Positions 25,856 to 35,200 of a stretch of DNA of 64,000 nt are shown piece by piece. Position numbers and translations under genes: made by a program. Source of the DNA: Comamonas thiooxydans (GTDB taxonomy: Bacteria > Pseudomonadota > Gammaproteobacteria > Burkholderiales > Burkholderiaceae_C); NCBI RefSeq assembly GCF_000964545.1, contig NZ_BBVD01000005.1, positions 597,540 through 661,539 on the forward strand, in the 5' to 3' direction. Below the pieces are notes generated by a model. That model searched no databases. It was not told the origin of the DNA and was given only the letters and a program-made list of their open reading frames with translations. Every line of letters begins with the position of its first letter. Position 1 is the stretch's first letter.

Positions 25856-26637
25856 TGTCTGATCTGGTTCTCTGGGAAGTTCGCAACGGCGTAGGTCATA
25901 TGGTTCTGAACCAGCCCGAGCGGGGCAACGTGATCAGTACGGCCATGGCTCACAACCTGAAGGCGGTGGTAGGGCTGGCCTGCAACACGGATATCGGTGC
26001 CCTGCTCATTTCCGCAAGCGGTAAGCAATTCTGCGTCGGGGGTGATATCAGCGAGTTTGGCGAACATCGCGAGCGACTGGCACCGCTGATCGGCGCCATG
26101 CTTGATCTGCTCAACCCTGTCATGCATCAGCTGGCCAGCTTGCCGCTGCCAGTCATCAGTGCCGTGCAAGGCCCTGTCGGAGGTGGCGGCATCGGGCTCG
26201 CACTGTGTGCGGACCTGGTACTGGCCAGCCGTCACATGTTTTTGCGCGGCGGGTACTCCGCCATCGGCCTGAGCCCGGATCTTGGTGTATCGGGCTATCT
26301 CACCCGCCGTGCCGGTGCTGCCAGGGCCAAATACATTCTGATGAGCAACCGCGCTGTCGCGGCCGAGGACTGTCTGCGCATGGGCCTGGTCGACGAGCTG
26401 CACGAGCCCGAACAGCTGCTGGCGGCGGCAACCGCGCTGGCCGAAGAGCTTGCCGGCGGCCCCACAAACTCCTTGGCGGGCATCAAAAGCCTCTGTGACT
26501 CGGCACATCGGCAAGATCTTCAGCAGCAACTGGGTGCCGAGCGCGAAGCCATGCTGGGCTGCGCCCGCTCCGGCAACAGCCTCGAAGGCGTGACTGCCTT
26601 TTTGCAAAAGCGCAAGCCCGTGTTTCAGCGTCGCTGA
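25855..26637 (+). CDS. Enoyl-CoA hydratase/isomerase family protein
   Basis: A 260-residue crotonase-fold protein. FCVGGDISEF and AVQGPVGGGGIGLAL form the oxyanion hole, and YSAIGLSPDLGVSGYLTRRAG follows. The Asp in SPDLG sits where isomerases and hydrolases differ from hydratases, so isomerase activity is possible. Last gene of the rightward operon, one base overlapping the ligase stop, followed by a hairpin. Confidence 0.9.
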   Translation: MSDLVLWEVRNGVGHMVLNQPERGNVISTAMAHNLKAVVGLACNTDIGALLISASGKQFCVGGDISEFGEHRERLAPLIGAMLDLLNPVMHQLASLPLPVISAVQGPVGGGGIGLALCADLVLASRHMFLRGGYSAIGLSPDLGVSGYLTRRAGAARAKYILMSNRAVAAEDCLRMGLVDELHEPEQLLAAATALAEELAGGPTNSLAGIKSLCDSAHRQDLQQQLGAEREAMLGCARSGNSLEGVTAFLQKRKPVFQRR

Positions 26638-26666
26638 ATCGTTTGCCTGTTTTTTAGGCGCAACAG

Positions 26667-26693
26667 GCAAAGCCTTGCCAGTCAAGGCTTTGC
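26667..26693 (+). terminator. Hairpin after the thiolase operon
   Basis: GCAAAGCCTTG and CAAGGCTTTGC pair perfectly (11 bp) around CCAGT. The following T tract is weak, so this is a likely but not classical terminator. Confidence 0.65.
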
Positions 26694-26771
26694 GCATTTA
26701 TTCCGATATTTACCCACAGGCCAGACCACATGTTCTGGGGATAAGCACGAAGCTGGTGTGTAATTGCCGAC

Positions 26772-27416
26772 ATGCCCCGATTGATTGCACCCAGCAAGGA
26801 CGAAAGTGCCCTGCTCCCTCCGTTTCTGGAATTGCCCGAACATGCAATCCACATACCGCAGTCCGAAACCGAATTTGAAGCCGCCTTCAAGGCCATGAAT
26901 GCCGAGCCCGTGCTCGGCTTTGACACTGAAAGCAAACCCATCTTCAATATTGGCCAGCAAGACAGCGGCCCTCATCTGGTGCAGCTTGCCACGGCCAGTC
27001 AGGTCTGGCTACTGCAACTGCATAGGCCCATGGCTCTGGAAGTGTCGCGCATGGTGCTGGCTGCAGAACATATCTGCAAGGTCGGCTTCGGGCTCGATAA
27101 CGATAAACACTCCCTGCCCCGCAGGCTGGGGGCGCCGCTGATCAATATTCAGGATCTGGACAGCCGCTTCAAGCGGCTCGGCTATGGCCCATCAGTGGGT
27201 GTGCGCGCCGCCGCGGCGCTGGTGCTCCAGCAAAGCTTTCGCAAGTCCAAGCGCACCACCACCTCCAACTGGGCTGCCACAGAACTCAGCCCGGCCCAGC
27301 GACGTTATGCCGCCAATGACGCCCATGCTCCGGTCGTGATCTATGCCCGCCTTCCCGCCTGGGAAAGCACACAACCAGTCCTTCCCCGACGCGGCCCCAG
27401 GAGTCCGAGGTCGTAA
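26772..27416 (+). CDS. 3'-5' exonuclease domain protein (DEDDy, RNase D/WRN-like)
   Basis: A 214-residue exonuclease of the DnaQ-like DEDDy class: GFDTES (D, E) near residue 55, GFGLDND with the second Asp, and YAANDAHAP (Y-x-x-x-D) near the C-terminus. There is no HRDC domain, so it is a stand-alone nuclease like small WRN-exo-type proteins. The C-terminal tail is basic (PRRGPRSPRS). No strong ribosome site is seen before the ATG at 26772. It degrades RNA or DNA 3' ends; the specific target is unknown. Confidence 0.85.
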   Translation: MPRLIAPSKDESALLPPFLELPEHAIHIPQSETEFEAAFKAMNAEPVLGFDTESKPIFNIGQQDSGPHLVQLATASQVWLLQLHRPMALEVSRMVLAAEHICKVGFGLDNDKHSLPRRLGAPLINIQDLDSRFKRLGYGPSVGVRAAAALVLQQSFRKSKRTTTSNWAATELSPAQRRYAANDAHAPVVIYARLPAWESTQPVLPRRGPRSPRS

Positions 27417-27488
27417 ACGTTCAGCCCTCAGATCGCGAAAAGAAGCCAATCGTCAAAGCACCATAAGCTCTGCGCCCGACAGCGGGAT

Positions 27489-28685
27489 TCAGGCAATCAT
27501 TCTCCATTGCAGCTCGCTCTCGTCCTGCGCAGAGCTCATGACACAATCCCGCCCTGCCTTCTTGGCCTGGTATAGCAGCGCATCGGCCCGAGCCAGTGCC
27601 TGCTCGAAATCCTGTGCGGAACTGAGTGCAGCAATGCCAAAACTGGCTGTTACCTTGAGTTGCGCAGCCAATCCTCCGAGCACCTGGCTTTGCAAGCGCT
27701 CACGCACACGCTCCACAATGGCTTGCGCTTCGAACAGCTGTACTCGCGAGAGCAGCAAGACAAACTCCTCTCCGCCGAAGCGGGCAACCAGATCGCAGTC
27801 TCTGACCTGCTGAGTCAGCAACTGTGCCAGTTGCTGTAGCACCTGATCGCCGGCCGCATGGCCCCAGTTGTCGTTGATGTATTTGAAATGATCGATGTCC
27901 ACGGCAACCACGGCCCAGGGCACCAGCCGCTGATCGGCCAAGCGCGACTCTGCGGCCTCCATGAAGGCGCGGCGATTGAGCAGGCGCGTCAAAGAGTCAC
28001 GGTTGCGCTCTTCGCGCAATGTCGTCATCACATCCCTGACCGAGCAGGCCAGCAATCCAACGGCAAACCACATCGCAAACAGAAGCGCTATGGCCTGGGT
28101 GAGCAACCAGTATCCAGATCGGGTCAGCTCCTGCACTTCGTGAACGGGCAACAGACTTACGGCCGCCGGCCTGAACAAGGCATAACAGACGTTGAGCCCA
28201 TAGGCCCAGCGCACGCCACGCTCCAGCCAGTCCTTTGACGAATCGGCCTTGAGAAACGCCGGCATGGCCAGGGTCAGCTGCAAGGCCATGGCCAGAGCCA
28301 GGCACTGCACGCGGACCCATAAATCATTCTCGATCCGGGAAAAATAGAACAGCACGGACAGGGCGACGACAGCGATCAACAGGCCGCCGGCCACGCTTGC
28401 CCCTGCCGACCCCAGCCGCAAGGACATGCCCTGCGCCAGCGACCAGGTTCCCAGCAAATACAGGCATGCCGTCATCAGGGCGAAATGACTCAGTTGCGCA
28501 TTGCTCATCAGGCTTTGCGCAGCCAGAGCTGTCGCGAGCAGCACATAACCGCCCACCAGCCAGAGCAGGAACAGCGCACGCGGCTGTCGGCGCTGCACAT
28601 ACCAGCAAGCCAACAAGGCAAACCCGAACAACACCACGCAAGCCGGCGCAATCAAGGCAAAGTACAAATCTGCAGGCTGGCCCAA
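27489..28685 (-). CDS. Diguanylate cyclase with N-terminal membrane sensor
   Basis: A 398-residue protein. The first 215 residues form about six to seven hydrophobic segments; a GGDEF domain follows (EERNRDSLTRLLNRRAF, DIDHFKYINDNWGH). The active loop is GGEEF at about 304-308, with the inhibitory I-site RDCD at 295-298, so it should make cyclic di-GMP and be product-inhibited. The start is a TTG at 28685 with GGAGA seven bases upstream; no nearby ATG fits. It lies convergent to the exonuclease gene and divergent from metY. Confidence 0.88.
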   Translation of the reverse strand: MGQPADLYFALIAPACVVLFGFALLACWYVQRRQPRALFLLWLVGGYVLLATALAAQSLMSNAQLSHFALMTACLYLLGTWSLAQGMSLRLGSAGASVAGGLLIAVVALSVLFYFSRIENDLWVRVQCLALAMALQLTLAMPAFLKADSSKDWLERGVRWAYGLNVCYALFRPAAVSLLPVHEVQELTRSGYWLLTQAIALLFAMWFAVGLLACSVRDVMTTLREERNRDSLTRLLNRRAFMEAAESRLADQRLVPWAVVAVDIDHFKYINDNWGHAAGDQVLQQLAQLLTQQVRDCDLVARFGGEEFVLLLSRVQLFEAQAIVERVRERLQSQVLGGLAAQLKVTASFGIAALSSAQDFEQALARADALLYQAKKAGRDCVMSSAQDESELQWRMIA

Positions 28686-28893
28686 TTTAGGTTCTCCGCG
28701 CAGGAAACTGTGAATTCAACGTCGTCCATTCTCCGGCGAGAAGTATCTCCAATATTCCAATACAGCGCTCGCTTTCACTCTGGCATAAGCACATAGCCAT
28801 TAGGTCGTTCTCCTGAGTCGGCGTCCTGCCCATAATCAATGACGCCAAAGCTCTGGCTGTGGCGTTCGAATAACTTGCCAAAGAGACACACAC

Positions 28894-30171
28894 ATGCGCA
28901 TAGAGACACTCGCCGTACATGCCGGCTATTCCCCCGACCCCACCACCAAGGCTGTGGCCGTGCCCATCTACCAGACGGTGGCCTACGCGTTTGACAGCGC
29001 CCAGCATGGCGCCGATCTGTTTGATCTGAAGGTCCCGGGCAATATCTACACGCGCATCATGAATCCCACCACCGACGTGCTGGAAAAGCGCGTCGCGGCG
29101 CTCGAAGGCGGCATTGCAGCGCTGGCCGTGGCATCGGGCATGGCAGCCATCACCGCCGCCATCCAGACCCTGGCCGAAACGGGTGACAACATCGTGTCGG
29201 CCAGCACGCTCTACGGCGGCACCTACAACCTGTTTGCCCACACCTTCCCGCAGCAAGGCATCGAGGTGCGCTTTGCCGATCCACGCGACCCGGCCAGCTT
29301 CGGCAAGCTGATCGACGCCAGGACCAAGGCGGTATTCATCGAGTCCATCGGCAACCCTCTGGGCAATGTGACCGATATCCGCGCTCTGGCCGATGTGGCC
29401 CACCGGCACGGCGTGCCGCTGATCGTCGACAACACCGTGCCCTCTCCCTATCTGCTGCGCCCGTTCGAACATGGCGCTGACATCGTCGTGCATTCGCTGA
29501 CCAAATACCTGGGCGGCCACGGCACCAGCGTTGGCGGGGCGATCGTGGACAGCGGCAAGTTCCCCTGGGCGGAGCACAAGGCCCGCTTCAAGCGCCTGAA
29601 CGAACCCGACGTCAGCTACCATGGCGTTGTCTATACCGAGGCCCTTGGCCCCGCCGCATTCATAGGCCGCGCCCGCGTCGTGCCGCTGCGCAACATGGGC
29701 GCCGCCATCTCGCCGCAGAACGCCTTCCAGATTCTGCAAGGCATCGAAACCCTGGCCCTGCGCATGGACCGCATCTGCGAAAACACGCAGAAGATTGCAG
29801 AAACGCTGCAAAAACACTCCAAAGTGGAATGGGTGCGCTATGCAGGCCTGAAAGACCACCCCGACCACGCCATCGTGCAAAAACAGTCTGGCGGCCGCGC
29901 ATCGGGCATTCTGTCGTTCAGCCTCAAGGGCAGCGAAGGCCGTGCGGCCGGTGCGCGTTTCCTGGACGCCTTGCAGCTGTTCACGCGCCTGGTCAATATC
30001 GGCGATGCCAAGTCGCTGGCCACCCACCCTGCTTCAACCACGCACCGTCAGCTGGATACGGACGAACTGGCCAAGGCCGGCGTGACCGAAGGCATGGTGC
30101 GCCTGTCCGTGGGCATCGAGCATATTGACGATCTGCTGGCCGACCTGAACCAGGCGTTGGAACAGGTCTGA
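28894..30171 (+). CDS. metY: O-acetylhomoserine sulfhydrylase (aminocarboxypropyltransferase)
   Basis: A 425-residue PLP enzyme of the Cys/Met metabolism family. TLAVHAGYSPDPTT at the start, YTRIMNPT, ASGMAAI, and the PLP lysine block VVHSLTKYLGGHG are typical of MetY, which makes homocysteine from O-acetylhomoserine and sulfide. The C-terminus has GDAKSLATHPASTTHRQL, also typical. AAGAGA precedes the ATG. The 208-bp upstream gap has an imperfect inverted motif (CGCCAAAGC / GCTGTGGCG, about 28851-28873) that could be an operator; I could not recognise a SAM or SAH riboswitch there. A perfect hairpin GGCGCGCGA/TCGCGCGCC (30188-30214) follows the gene. Confidence 0.93.
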   Translation: MRIETLAVHAGYSPDPTTKAVAVPIYQTVAYAFDSAQHGADLFDLKVPGNIYTRIMNPTTDVLEKRVAALEGGIAALAVASGMAAITAAIQTLAETGDNIVSASTLYGGTYNLFAHTFPQQGIEVRFADPRDPASFGKLIDARTKAVFIESIGNPLGNVTDIRALADVAHRHGVPLIVDNTVPSPYLLRPFEHGADIVVHSLTKYLGGHGTSVGGAIVDSGKFPWAEHKARFKRLNEPDVSYHGVVYTEALGPAAFIGRARVVPLRNMGAAISPQNAFQILQGIETLALRMDRICENTQKIAETLQKHSKVEWVRYAGLKDHPDHAIVQKQSGGRASGILSFSLKGSEGRAAGARFLDALQLFTRLVNIGDAKSLATHPASTTHRQLDTDELAKAGVTEGMVRLSVGIEHIDDLLADLNQALEQV

Positions 30172-30198
30172 AGCGGGCTGAGACTCCGGCGCGCGACT

Positions 30199-31509
30199 TC
30201 AGGCATCGCGCGCCAGCCGCAGCCCCGTCATCTGCCATCGAGCCGTTGCGGGAAAGAAGTTGCGATAGGTCAGCCGCGCATGACCGGCAGGCGTGAGGCA
30301 GGAACCTCCGCGCAGCACATACTGGTTGACCATGAATTTTCCGTTGTACTCCCCCACGGCACCCTCGGCCACGCGAAAGCCCGGGTAGGCGGCATAGGAC
30401 GAATGCGTCCACTCCCAGACCTGGCCAGTTGCCACCCCATGATGAGCGCCCGAGACTTCAGGGTGCAGGCTGGCATGACCCACTGACGAGGACACAGGCC
30501 AGTCATGCGCACCCATTGCCACCTCCCACTCCATCTCCGTCGGCAGGCGCGCACCGGCCCAGCGCGCATAGGCATCAGCCTCGAAATAGGAGATATGGCA
30601 GACAGGCCTCAGCGCATGCAGAGCCGTCACGCCATACAGGCTGAACTCCTGCCAGCCCGCATCACCCGCAGCATCCTCAGCTTGCCTCCAGTACCAGGGG
30701 TGGCTCAGTTGCTGGGCCTGGCACCAGTCCCAGCCTTCGGCCAACCACCATTGAGGCTGACCGTAGCCGCCATCCAGCACAAAACGCAGAAACTCGCCAT
30801 TGCTCACGGGCCTCGATGCAATCTGCGCAGCTTGCACATAGACACTGTGCCTGGGCATTTCATTGTCAAACGCAAAGCTGCCGCCGCCATGACCTATGCT
30901 GTAGATGCCCGCCTCAAGTGGCAGCCATGTGAGATCGGCATAGGCCTGCACGCAATTCTCCTCTGCCACCCCATCTGACGCATAAGCAGGCCAGAGCGGG
31001 TGACAAGAAAGCAAATGCTTGATATCGGTGAGCATCAACTCCTGATGCTGCTGCTCGTGCTGCAAGCCCAATGCGACGAGCTGAGCAACGACCTGCTGCG
31101 TCGTCGGACTTTTCTCTTTCATGGCGGCCATCAGCGCCAGCATCTGCTCATCCACCACAGCGCGATAGGCCATGACCTGCGCCAGAGCCGGTCTGGTCAG
31201 CAAGCCCCGCTGGGCTCTGGGATGGCGTTCACCCACCTGCTGGTAGTAGGAGTTGAACAGCATGCGAAAACTGCCGTCAAAAACCTGATGCCCTGGCTGG
31301 TGCACGGCCAGTACAAAGGTTTCAAAGAACCAGCTGGTATGGGCCAGATGCCATTTGGCAGGACTGGCGTCCGGCATGGATTGCACGCAGGCGTCTTCTG
31401 CAGACAAGGGCGCAGCCAGCTTTTGCGTGCAGGCCCTCACCCGCTCGAACTGCTGCGCCAGCACTATCCAGTCCCTGGCAGCAGGTGCCATGAAAAATGG
31501 CCGCTCCAT
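30199..31509 (-). CDS. egtB: Ergothioneine biosynthesis protein EgtB
   Basis: A sulfoxide synthase of about 436 residues that joins a thiol (cysteine or gamma-glutamylcysteine) to hercynine using O2 and Fe(II). The N-terminal DinB-like domain has HLAHTSWFFETF and the iron-binding HEQQHQEL; the C-terminal FGE/formylglycine-like domain has ARLPTEMEWEVA, GQVWEWTHSSY and VLRGGSCLTPAGHARLTYRNFF. The start is uncertain: the ATG at 31509 lies 4 nt after the egtD stop; ATGs at 31527 and 31554 would overlap egtD. No clear ribosome site marks any of them, so coupling to egtD is likely. Confidence 0.92.
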   Translation of the reverse strand: MERPFFMAPAARDWIVLAQQFERVRACTQKLAAPLSAEDACVQSMPDASPAKWHLAHTSWFFETFVLAVHQPGHQVFDGSFRMLFNSYYQQVGERHPRAQRGLLTRPALAQVMAYRAVVDEQMLALMAAMKEKSPTTQQVVAQLVALGLQHEQQHQELMLTDIKHLLSCHPLWPAYASDGVAEENCVQAYADLTWLPLEAGIYSIGHGGGSFAFDNEMPRHSVYVQAAQIASRPVSNGEFLRFVLDGGYGQPQWWLAEGWDWCQAQQLSHPWYWRQAEDAAGDAGWQEFSLYGVTALHALRPVCHISYFEADAYARWAGARLPTEMEWEVAMGAHDWPVSSSVGHASLHPEVSGAHHGVATGQVWEWTHSSYAAYPGFRVAEGAVGEYNGKFMVNQYVLRGGSCLTPAGHARLTYRNFFPATARWQMTGLRLARDA

Positions 31510-31513
31510 GGTT

Positions 31514-32569
31514 TCAGGCTTGGGCATGAATGACGGCAAACCATTGCTGCTCATCGGTCCAGACCCTGGGTTCGGCAAATCCCGCGCATGCCAGCATGGA
31601 GAGGAAATCGGACAGCGGGTATTTGTAGCTGTTCTCCGTATGGATGGTCTCGCCCTGAGCAAAATAGCGCAGGCCCTGAGGCCAGCACACCATGACGGGG
31701 CGACGGGCGCGCAAATGCATCTCTATCCGCGATGTCCGACTGTCGAAGCGCGCCTCATGCGCCCAGTCCTGAAGATTGAAATCGCTGCCCAGCAGACGGT
31801 TCACATGATTGAGCACATTGAGATTGAATTCGGCTGTGACGCCCTGCTCATCGTCGTAAGCGGCTATCAGAACCGGTACCGGCTTGGGCAGATCAATGCC
31901 AATCAGCAGCCCGCCGTCGCCCCCCAGAAGTGAATGCATATGTCCGAGCATATGCAAAGCCTGCTGCGTATCGAAGTTGCCGATCGAGGAGCCAGGATAG
32001 AACAGCTCACGCCGTGTCTGTGGCACGCCTGACGGCAAATGCCAGTCCCCCGTGAAATCCGCCGCAACCGCACGAGCCGTAAGTCGCGGGAAGTCATGCT
32101 CCAGCCTAGCCACAGCGGCCTGCAGAAACTCGACCGCAATATCCACTCCCAGAAACTGCTGCGGCCCCACGCTGCGGCACAGGCGTCGCACTTTTTCGCA
32201 ATTGCCCGCTCCCAGCTCTATCAACACCTGGCAACCCGCCATGGCCTGGGCGATCTCCAGGTCGTAGCGGGCCATGATGGCAGCCTCGGTTCTTGTGGGG
32301 TAGTACTCGGGCAGCTCGGTTATCTGCTCAAACAGGGCGCAGCCATGCGCGTCATATAGGAACTTGGGAGAAATCTGCGCCTGCAGCTGCATCAGCCCCT
32401 GCGCCAGTTCATAGCGCAGATGCGTCGGGGGGGCATACGCGTCCATGAAGCTACAACTCTCCCCCTGAAGCGATGGAGGTCTCAACGAGGACGCCAGAGG
32501 CAATGGAATGCGCCCTGCGCGTGATGCAAACTCTATCGATGCTGCCTGCCTGTCCGGTGTCGCGCGCAT
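31514..32569 (-). CDS. egtD: L-histidine N-alpha-methyltransferase EgtD
   Basis: A 351-residue SAM-dependent methyltransferase that trimethylates histidine to hercynine. LIELGAGNCEKVRRL is the SAM-binding motif; ITELPEYYPTRTE near residue 80 and FYPGSSIGNF are characteristic of EgtD. AGGAGG six bases before the ATG at 32569 fixes the start. It heads the egtD-egtB pair. No egtC is needed in the short (two-gene) pathway type, and none is adjacent; a C-S lyase is not seen here. Confidence 0.94.
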   Translation of the reverse strand: MRATPDRQAASIEFASRAGRIPLPLASSLRPPSLQGESCSFMDAYAPPTHLRYELAQGLMQLQAQISPKFLYDAHGCALFEQITELPEYYPTRTEAAIMARYDLEIAQAMAGCQVLIELGAGNCEKVRRLCRSVGPQQFLGVDIAVEFLQAAVARLEHDFPRLTARAVAADFTGDWHLPSGVPQTRRELFYPGSSIGNFDTQQALHMLGHMHSLLGGDGGLLIGIDLPKPVPVLIAAYDDEQGVTAEFNLNVLNHVNRLLGSDFNLQDWAHEARFDSRTSRIEMHLRARRPVMVCWPQGLRYFAQGETIHTENSYKYPLSDFLSMLACAGFAEPRVWTDEQQWFAVIHAQA

Positions 32570-32976
32570 GCTGATCCTCCTGATGAGCTGATCGCGCGAT
32601 GCAGCCATTGCCCGCGCCATCACTGCCAAGCCTGCTTTAGAACGTGCTTACCGCGTTGGAGAGCAAGGAGATCGTAAACACGTTCTTAGACCCTCAGCCT
32701 AGCGCGGCCGGCAATCGGCAGAAGTAGGACTGAAGCCAGCGATCCTTTTACTGCATGCGCATGCAGCAATGCTGACAAAGTCAATACTGGCCAAAGAATT
32801 CAGCAAAAAAAATCGGTACCCCGCGCTGGCGGAATACCGATCTAAACATACACCCTAGCCTCCGAAGTCATCAGGCCATGCCGACCTGCTGACTCCGATG
32901 CACCGCAGAGCCTGCGGTGCGTGCCTCGCCTGCGGGAAGAAGGCCGCAGACAAGAACACTCTTTGCCGTGAAGCTA
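32570..32976. other. Intergenic region between egtD and ompW, with inverted repeats
   Basis: No gene seen. At 32639-32651 and 32674-32686 lies a 13-bp inverted repeat with one mismatch (AGAACGTG...CACGTTCT), upstream of egtD. The ompW terminator is at 32805-32842. A perfect 9-bp hairpin GCACCGCAG/CTGCGGTGC is at 32900-32920. Confidence 0.6.
32805..32842 (-). terminator. Rho-independent terminator of ompW
   Basis: Read leftward: ATCGGTA pairs with TACCGAT around a GC-rich loop, followed by an eight-T run. Confidence 0.8.
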
Positions 32977-33591
32977 TCAGAAGCGATAGCCCACGCCCAC
33001 ACCCACCAGCCATGGGTCAACCTTGAACTTGGTGTTTTCAAACACGCCTGCACCTGTGACCTTGGTACCCAGATACACCTTCTTGATGTCGAAGTTCAGC
33101 GACCAGTTCTTGTCCAGCGCATAGTCGAAGCCGACCTGCAGCGCGCCGCCAAAGCTGTTCTTCTTCACGGTCACGGCACCATCCAGGATGTCCACGTTCG
33201 AGAAGCGTGTGTAGTTCACGCCTGCCCCCACATAAGGCTTGAAGGCCCCGAAGTTGGTGAAGTGGTACTGCGCCAGCAAGGTGGGGGGCAGATGCTTGAG
33301 CGAACCGATCTTGCCGCCATTCAGGCGCACATCATGCTTTTGGGGATAGGTCAGCACCAGCTCTGCCGCAATGTTGGGCGTGAAGAAGTAGGACACGTCC
33401 AGCTCAGGCATCCACTTGTTGTTGATGCTCACGCCTGCGTCTCCGGCAGCGCCACCGTTGTCGCTGTCCAAATGCAGAGCGCGCACGCGAACCTGCCAAG
33501 GGCTGGAGCCGTCAAACGAAGATTGGGCAAAAGCGGTACCGGCCGTCAGGGCGCTGGCAACAGCAGCAATCGCGATCAGAGTCTTTTTCAT
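32977..33591 (-). CDS. OmpW-family outer membrane protein
   Basis: A 204-residue protein with a Sec signal peptide (KKTLIAIAAVASALTAGTAFA, cleaved before QSS), alternating beta-strand segments, WMPELDVSYFFTPNIAAEL and the outer-membrane-barrel ending VGVGVGYRF. OmpW family members form small eight-stranded barrels with a hydrophobic channel for small apolar molecules, which fits a hydrocarbon- or terpenoid-using bacterium, though no catabolic gene is adjacent. AAGGAAAG precedes the ATG at 33591. Confidence 0.93.
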   Translation of the reverse strand: MKKTLIAIAAVASALTAGTAFAQSSFDGSSPWQVRVRALHLDSDNGGAAGDAGVSINNKWMPELDVSYFFTPNIAAELVLTYPQKHDVRLNGGKIGSLKHLPPTLLAQYHFTNFGAFKPYVGAGVNYTRFSNVDILDGAVTVKKNSFGGALQVGFDYALDKNWSLNFDIKKVYLGTKVTGAGVFENTKFKVDPWLVGVGVGYRF

Positions 33592-33710
33592 GGGTTCTTT
33601 CCTTGAAGAATTGGGTGAGTGCAATGCTTTGCATCCCTTGGCATCCATTGAAGCAAAGCCACTGCCACACGGGTTTGTCCCAGGTCAACCCGCACACCAA
33701 CACCGCAAAG

Positions 33711-33744
33711 AAAAAAGCGGACGTTGCCCATCGGCCACGTCCGC
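33711..33744 (-). terminator. Terminator of the DUF808 gene
   Basis: GCGGACGT (33717-33724) pairs with ACGTCCGC (33737-33744); read leftward it is followed by TTTTTTC. Confidence 0.75.
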
Positions 33745-33794
33745 CCAGGACACTGATGAAGCGCAAAAATTTGCTTCAGCAGTGATGGTAGTCG

Positions 33795-34814
33795 TCAATT
33801 CGGATGAGCCGCCCTGGCTGGTCGCAGCTTGTGCCACAACTCCATGCACACCACAACCGCACCGCCAATGACGGCCCCAACCAGCACATGTACCAACACC
33901 GGTCCCAGCGCTGCAACAATACCGCCCGTGGGCACAATCACCTGCTCTATCCAATGTTCGACAGGCTCTATGCCGTGCACCAGCAAGCTACCGCCTACCA
34001 TGAACATGGCAGCCGTGCCCACGATGGACAGCCCGCGCATCAGCCACGGGGTAAAAGCAATCAGACGACGGCCCATGGCCTTGGCAGCGCTGCTGCTCTT
34101 GGCCATCAGCCAGCCGCCCACATCATCCATGCGCACGATCCCGGCCACCAGTCCATAGACGAACACGGTGATGGCCAGAGCTACTGCGATCAGCACCGAG
34201 GCCTGCTCCCAGATGGGTTTGGCGGACACCGTACCCAGCGCAATCGCCATGATTTCGGCCGACAAGATAAAGTCCGTGCGCACGGCCCCCTTGACCTTCT
34301 GCTTTTCGTACTCCATCGGGTCCATCTGCTTTTCACGCGCGGCACGCACCGATGAAGGCGCAACACCTTTATGGGCAGCCTCCTCGGCATCCACCACGGC
34401 ATCATGCGCATCATGCTTTTTGTGCTTGTGAAACAGCTCAAGGATCTTTTCCACGCCTTCGAAGCACAGAAAAGCGCCCCCCACCATCAGCAAAGGCGTG
34501 ATCAACCAGGGCACAAAGGCGCTGATCAATAGCGCTGCGGGCACCAAGATGGCCTTGTTCATCAACGAACCTTTGGCCACCGCCCAGACCACTGGCAACT
34601 CCCGATTGGCCTTCACTCCCGTGACCTGCTCGGCATTGAGAGCCAGATCATCGCCCAGCACGCCGGCCGTCTTCTGCACCGCCACCTTGGTCTGTGTGGC
34701 CACATCATCCAGGATTGCTGTGCTCTTGCCCGCAGCGGTCTTGGTCATCAAGGCCACATCGTCGAGCATGCTTGCAATATCGTCTAGCAGCATCAAAAGG
34801 CCGGCACCTGCCAT
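33795..34814 (-). CDS. DUF808 family inner membrane protein (YedI-like)
   Basis: A 339-residue integral membrane protein resembling E. coli YedI: GLLMLLDDIASMLDDVA at the start, KGSLMNKAILVPAALLISAF, FLCFEGVEKILE, a cytoplasmic His/Lys-rich linker (HKHKKHDAHD), and several later membrane segments. Function is unknown for the family. GGGGAG precedes the ATG. It is a single-gene unit. Confidence 0.88.
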   Translation of the reverse strand: MAGAGLLMLLDDIASMLDDVALMTKTAAGKSTAILDDVATQTKVAVQKTAGVLGDDLALNAEQVTGVKANRELPVVWAVAKGSLMNKAILVPAALLISAFVPWLITPLLMVGGAFLCFEGVEKILELFHKHKKHDAHDAVVDAEEAAHKGVAPSSVRAAREKQMDPMEYEKQKVKGAVRTDFILSAEIMAIALGTVSAKPIWEQASVLIAVALAITVFVYGLVAGIVRMDDVGGWLMAKSSSAAKAMGRRLIAFTPWLMRGLSIVGTAAMFMVGGSLLVHGIEPVEHWIEQVIVPTGGIVAALGPVLVHVLVGAVIGGAVVVCMELWHKLRPARAAHPN

Positions 34815-34957
34815 CGCACTCCCCAGTTGGTTTCAATGTCCACTATCATGCCTGCAAACCGTGCAGCGACTGCAGCAGGAAGTTGCCAATCGCCTACGCG
34901 ATCAGCACGGCCAAGGCTTTGCAGCGACAATGAGCGCCCTCATCGAACGGAAACCCT

Positions 34958-35167
34958 GTGACTCAAGCCATCGCTCATGCCGAACTGATTGCCAGCTACC
35001 GCAAACTTGCCGCAGAGGCCGCCAAGAAGGCGGAACTGGTCAAGGCCGCAGCGGGCAAAGGCCCCAAGACCATTGCAACGGTCAGCGAAACCGCTGCCAA
35101 GGCCGCGCGCCGCCGCGATGTGATGGCCGCCAGACTGGCCAAGCTTGGTATCGATCTGCCGGGCTGA
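34958..35167 (+). CDS. Small Ala/Lys-rich helical protein
   Basis: A 69-residue frame beginning GTG-ACT-CAA, with GGAAA upstream. The sequence is charged and alanine-rich (AAEAAKKAELVKAAAGKG), predicted to be mostly helical, with third codon positions rich in G and C, like the neighbours. It lies alone between the divergent DUF808 gene and the convergent vWA gene. No family is recognised. It could be DNA- or RNA-binding by charge, but nothing proves that. Confidence 0.5.
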   Translation: MTQAIAHAELIASYRKLAAEAAKKAELVKAAAGKGPKTIATVSETAAKAARRRDVMAARLAKLGIDLPG

Positions 35168-35200
35168 GCCTCAACAAGCAGCCTTCTTCGGGCAGTCTTC

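Noticed and set aside
28686..28893. Riboswitch (SAM or SAH type) before metY
   Set aside because: I could not find a conserved core or a terminator/anti-terminator pair; only an imperfect inverted motif is present.
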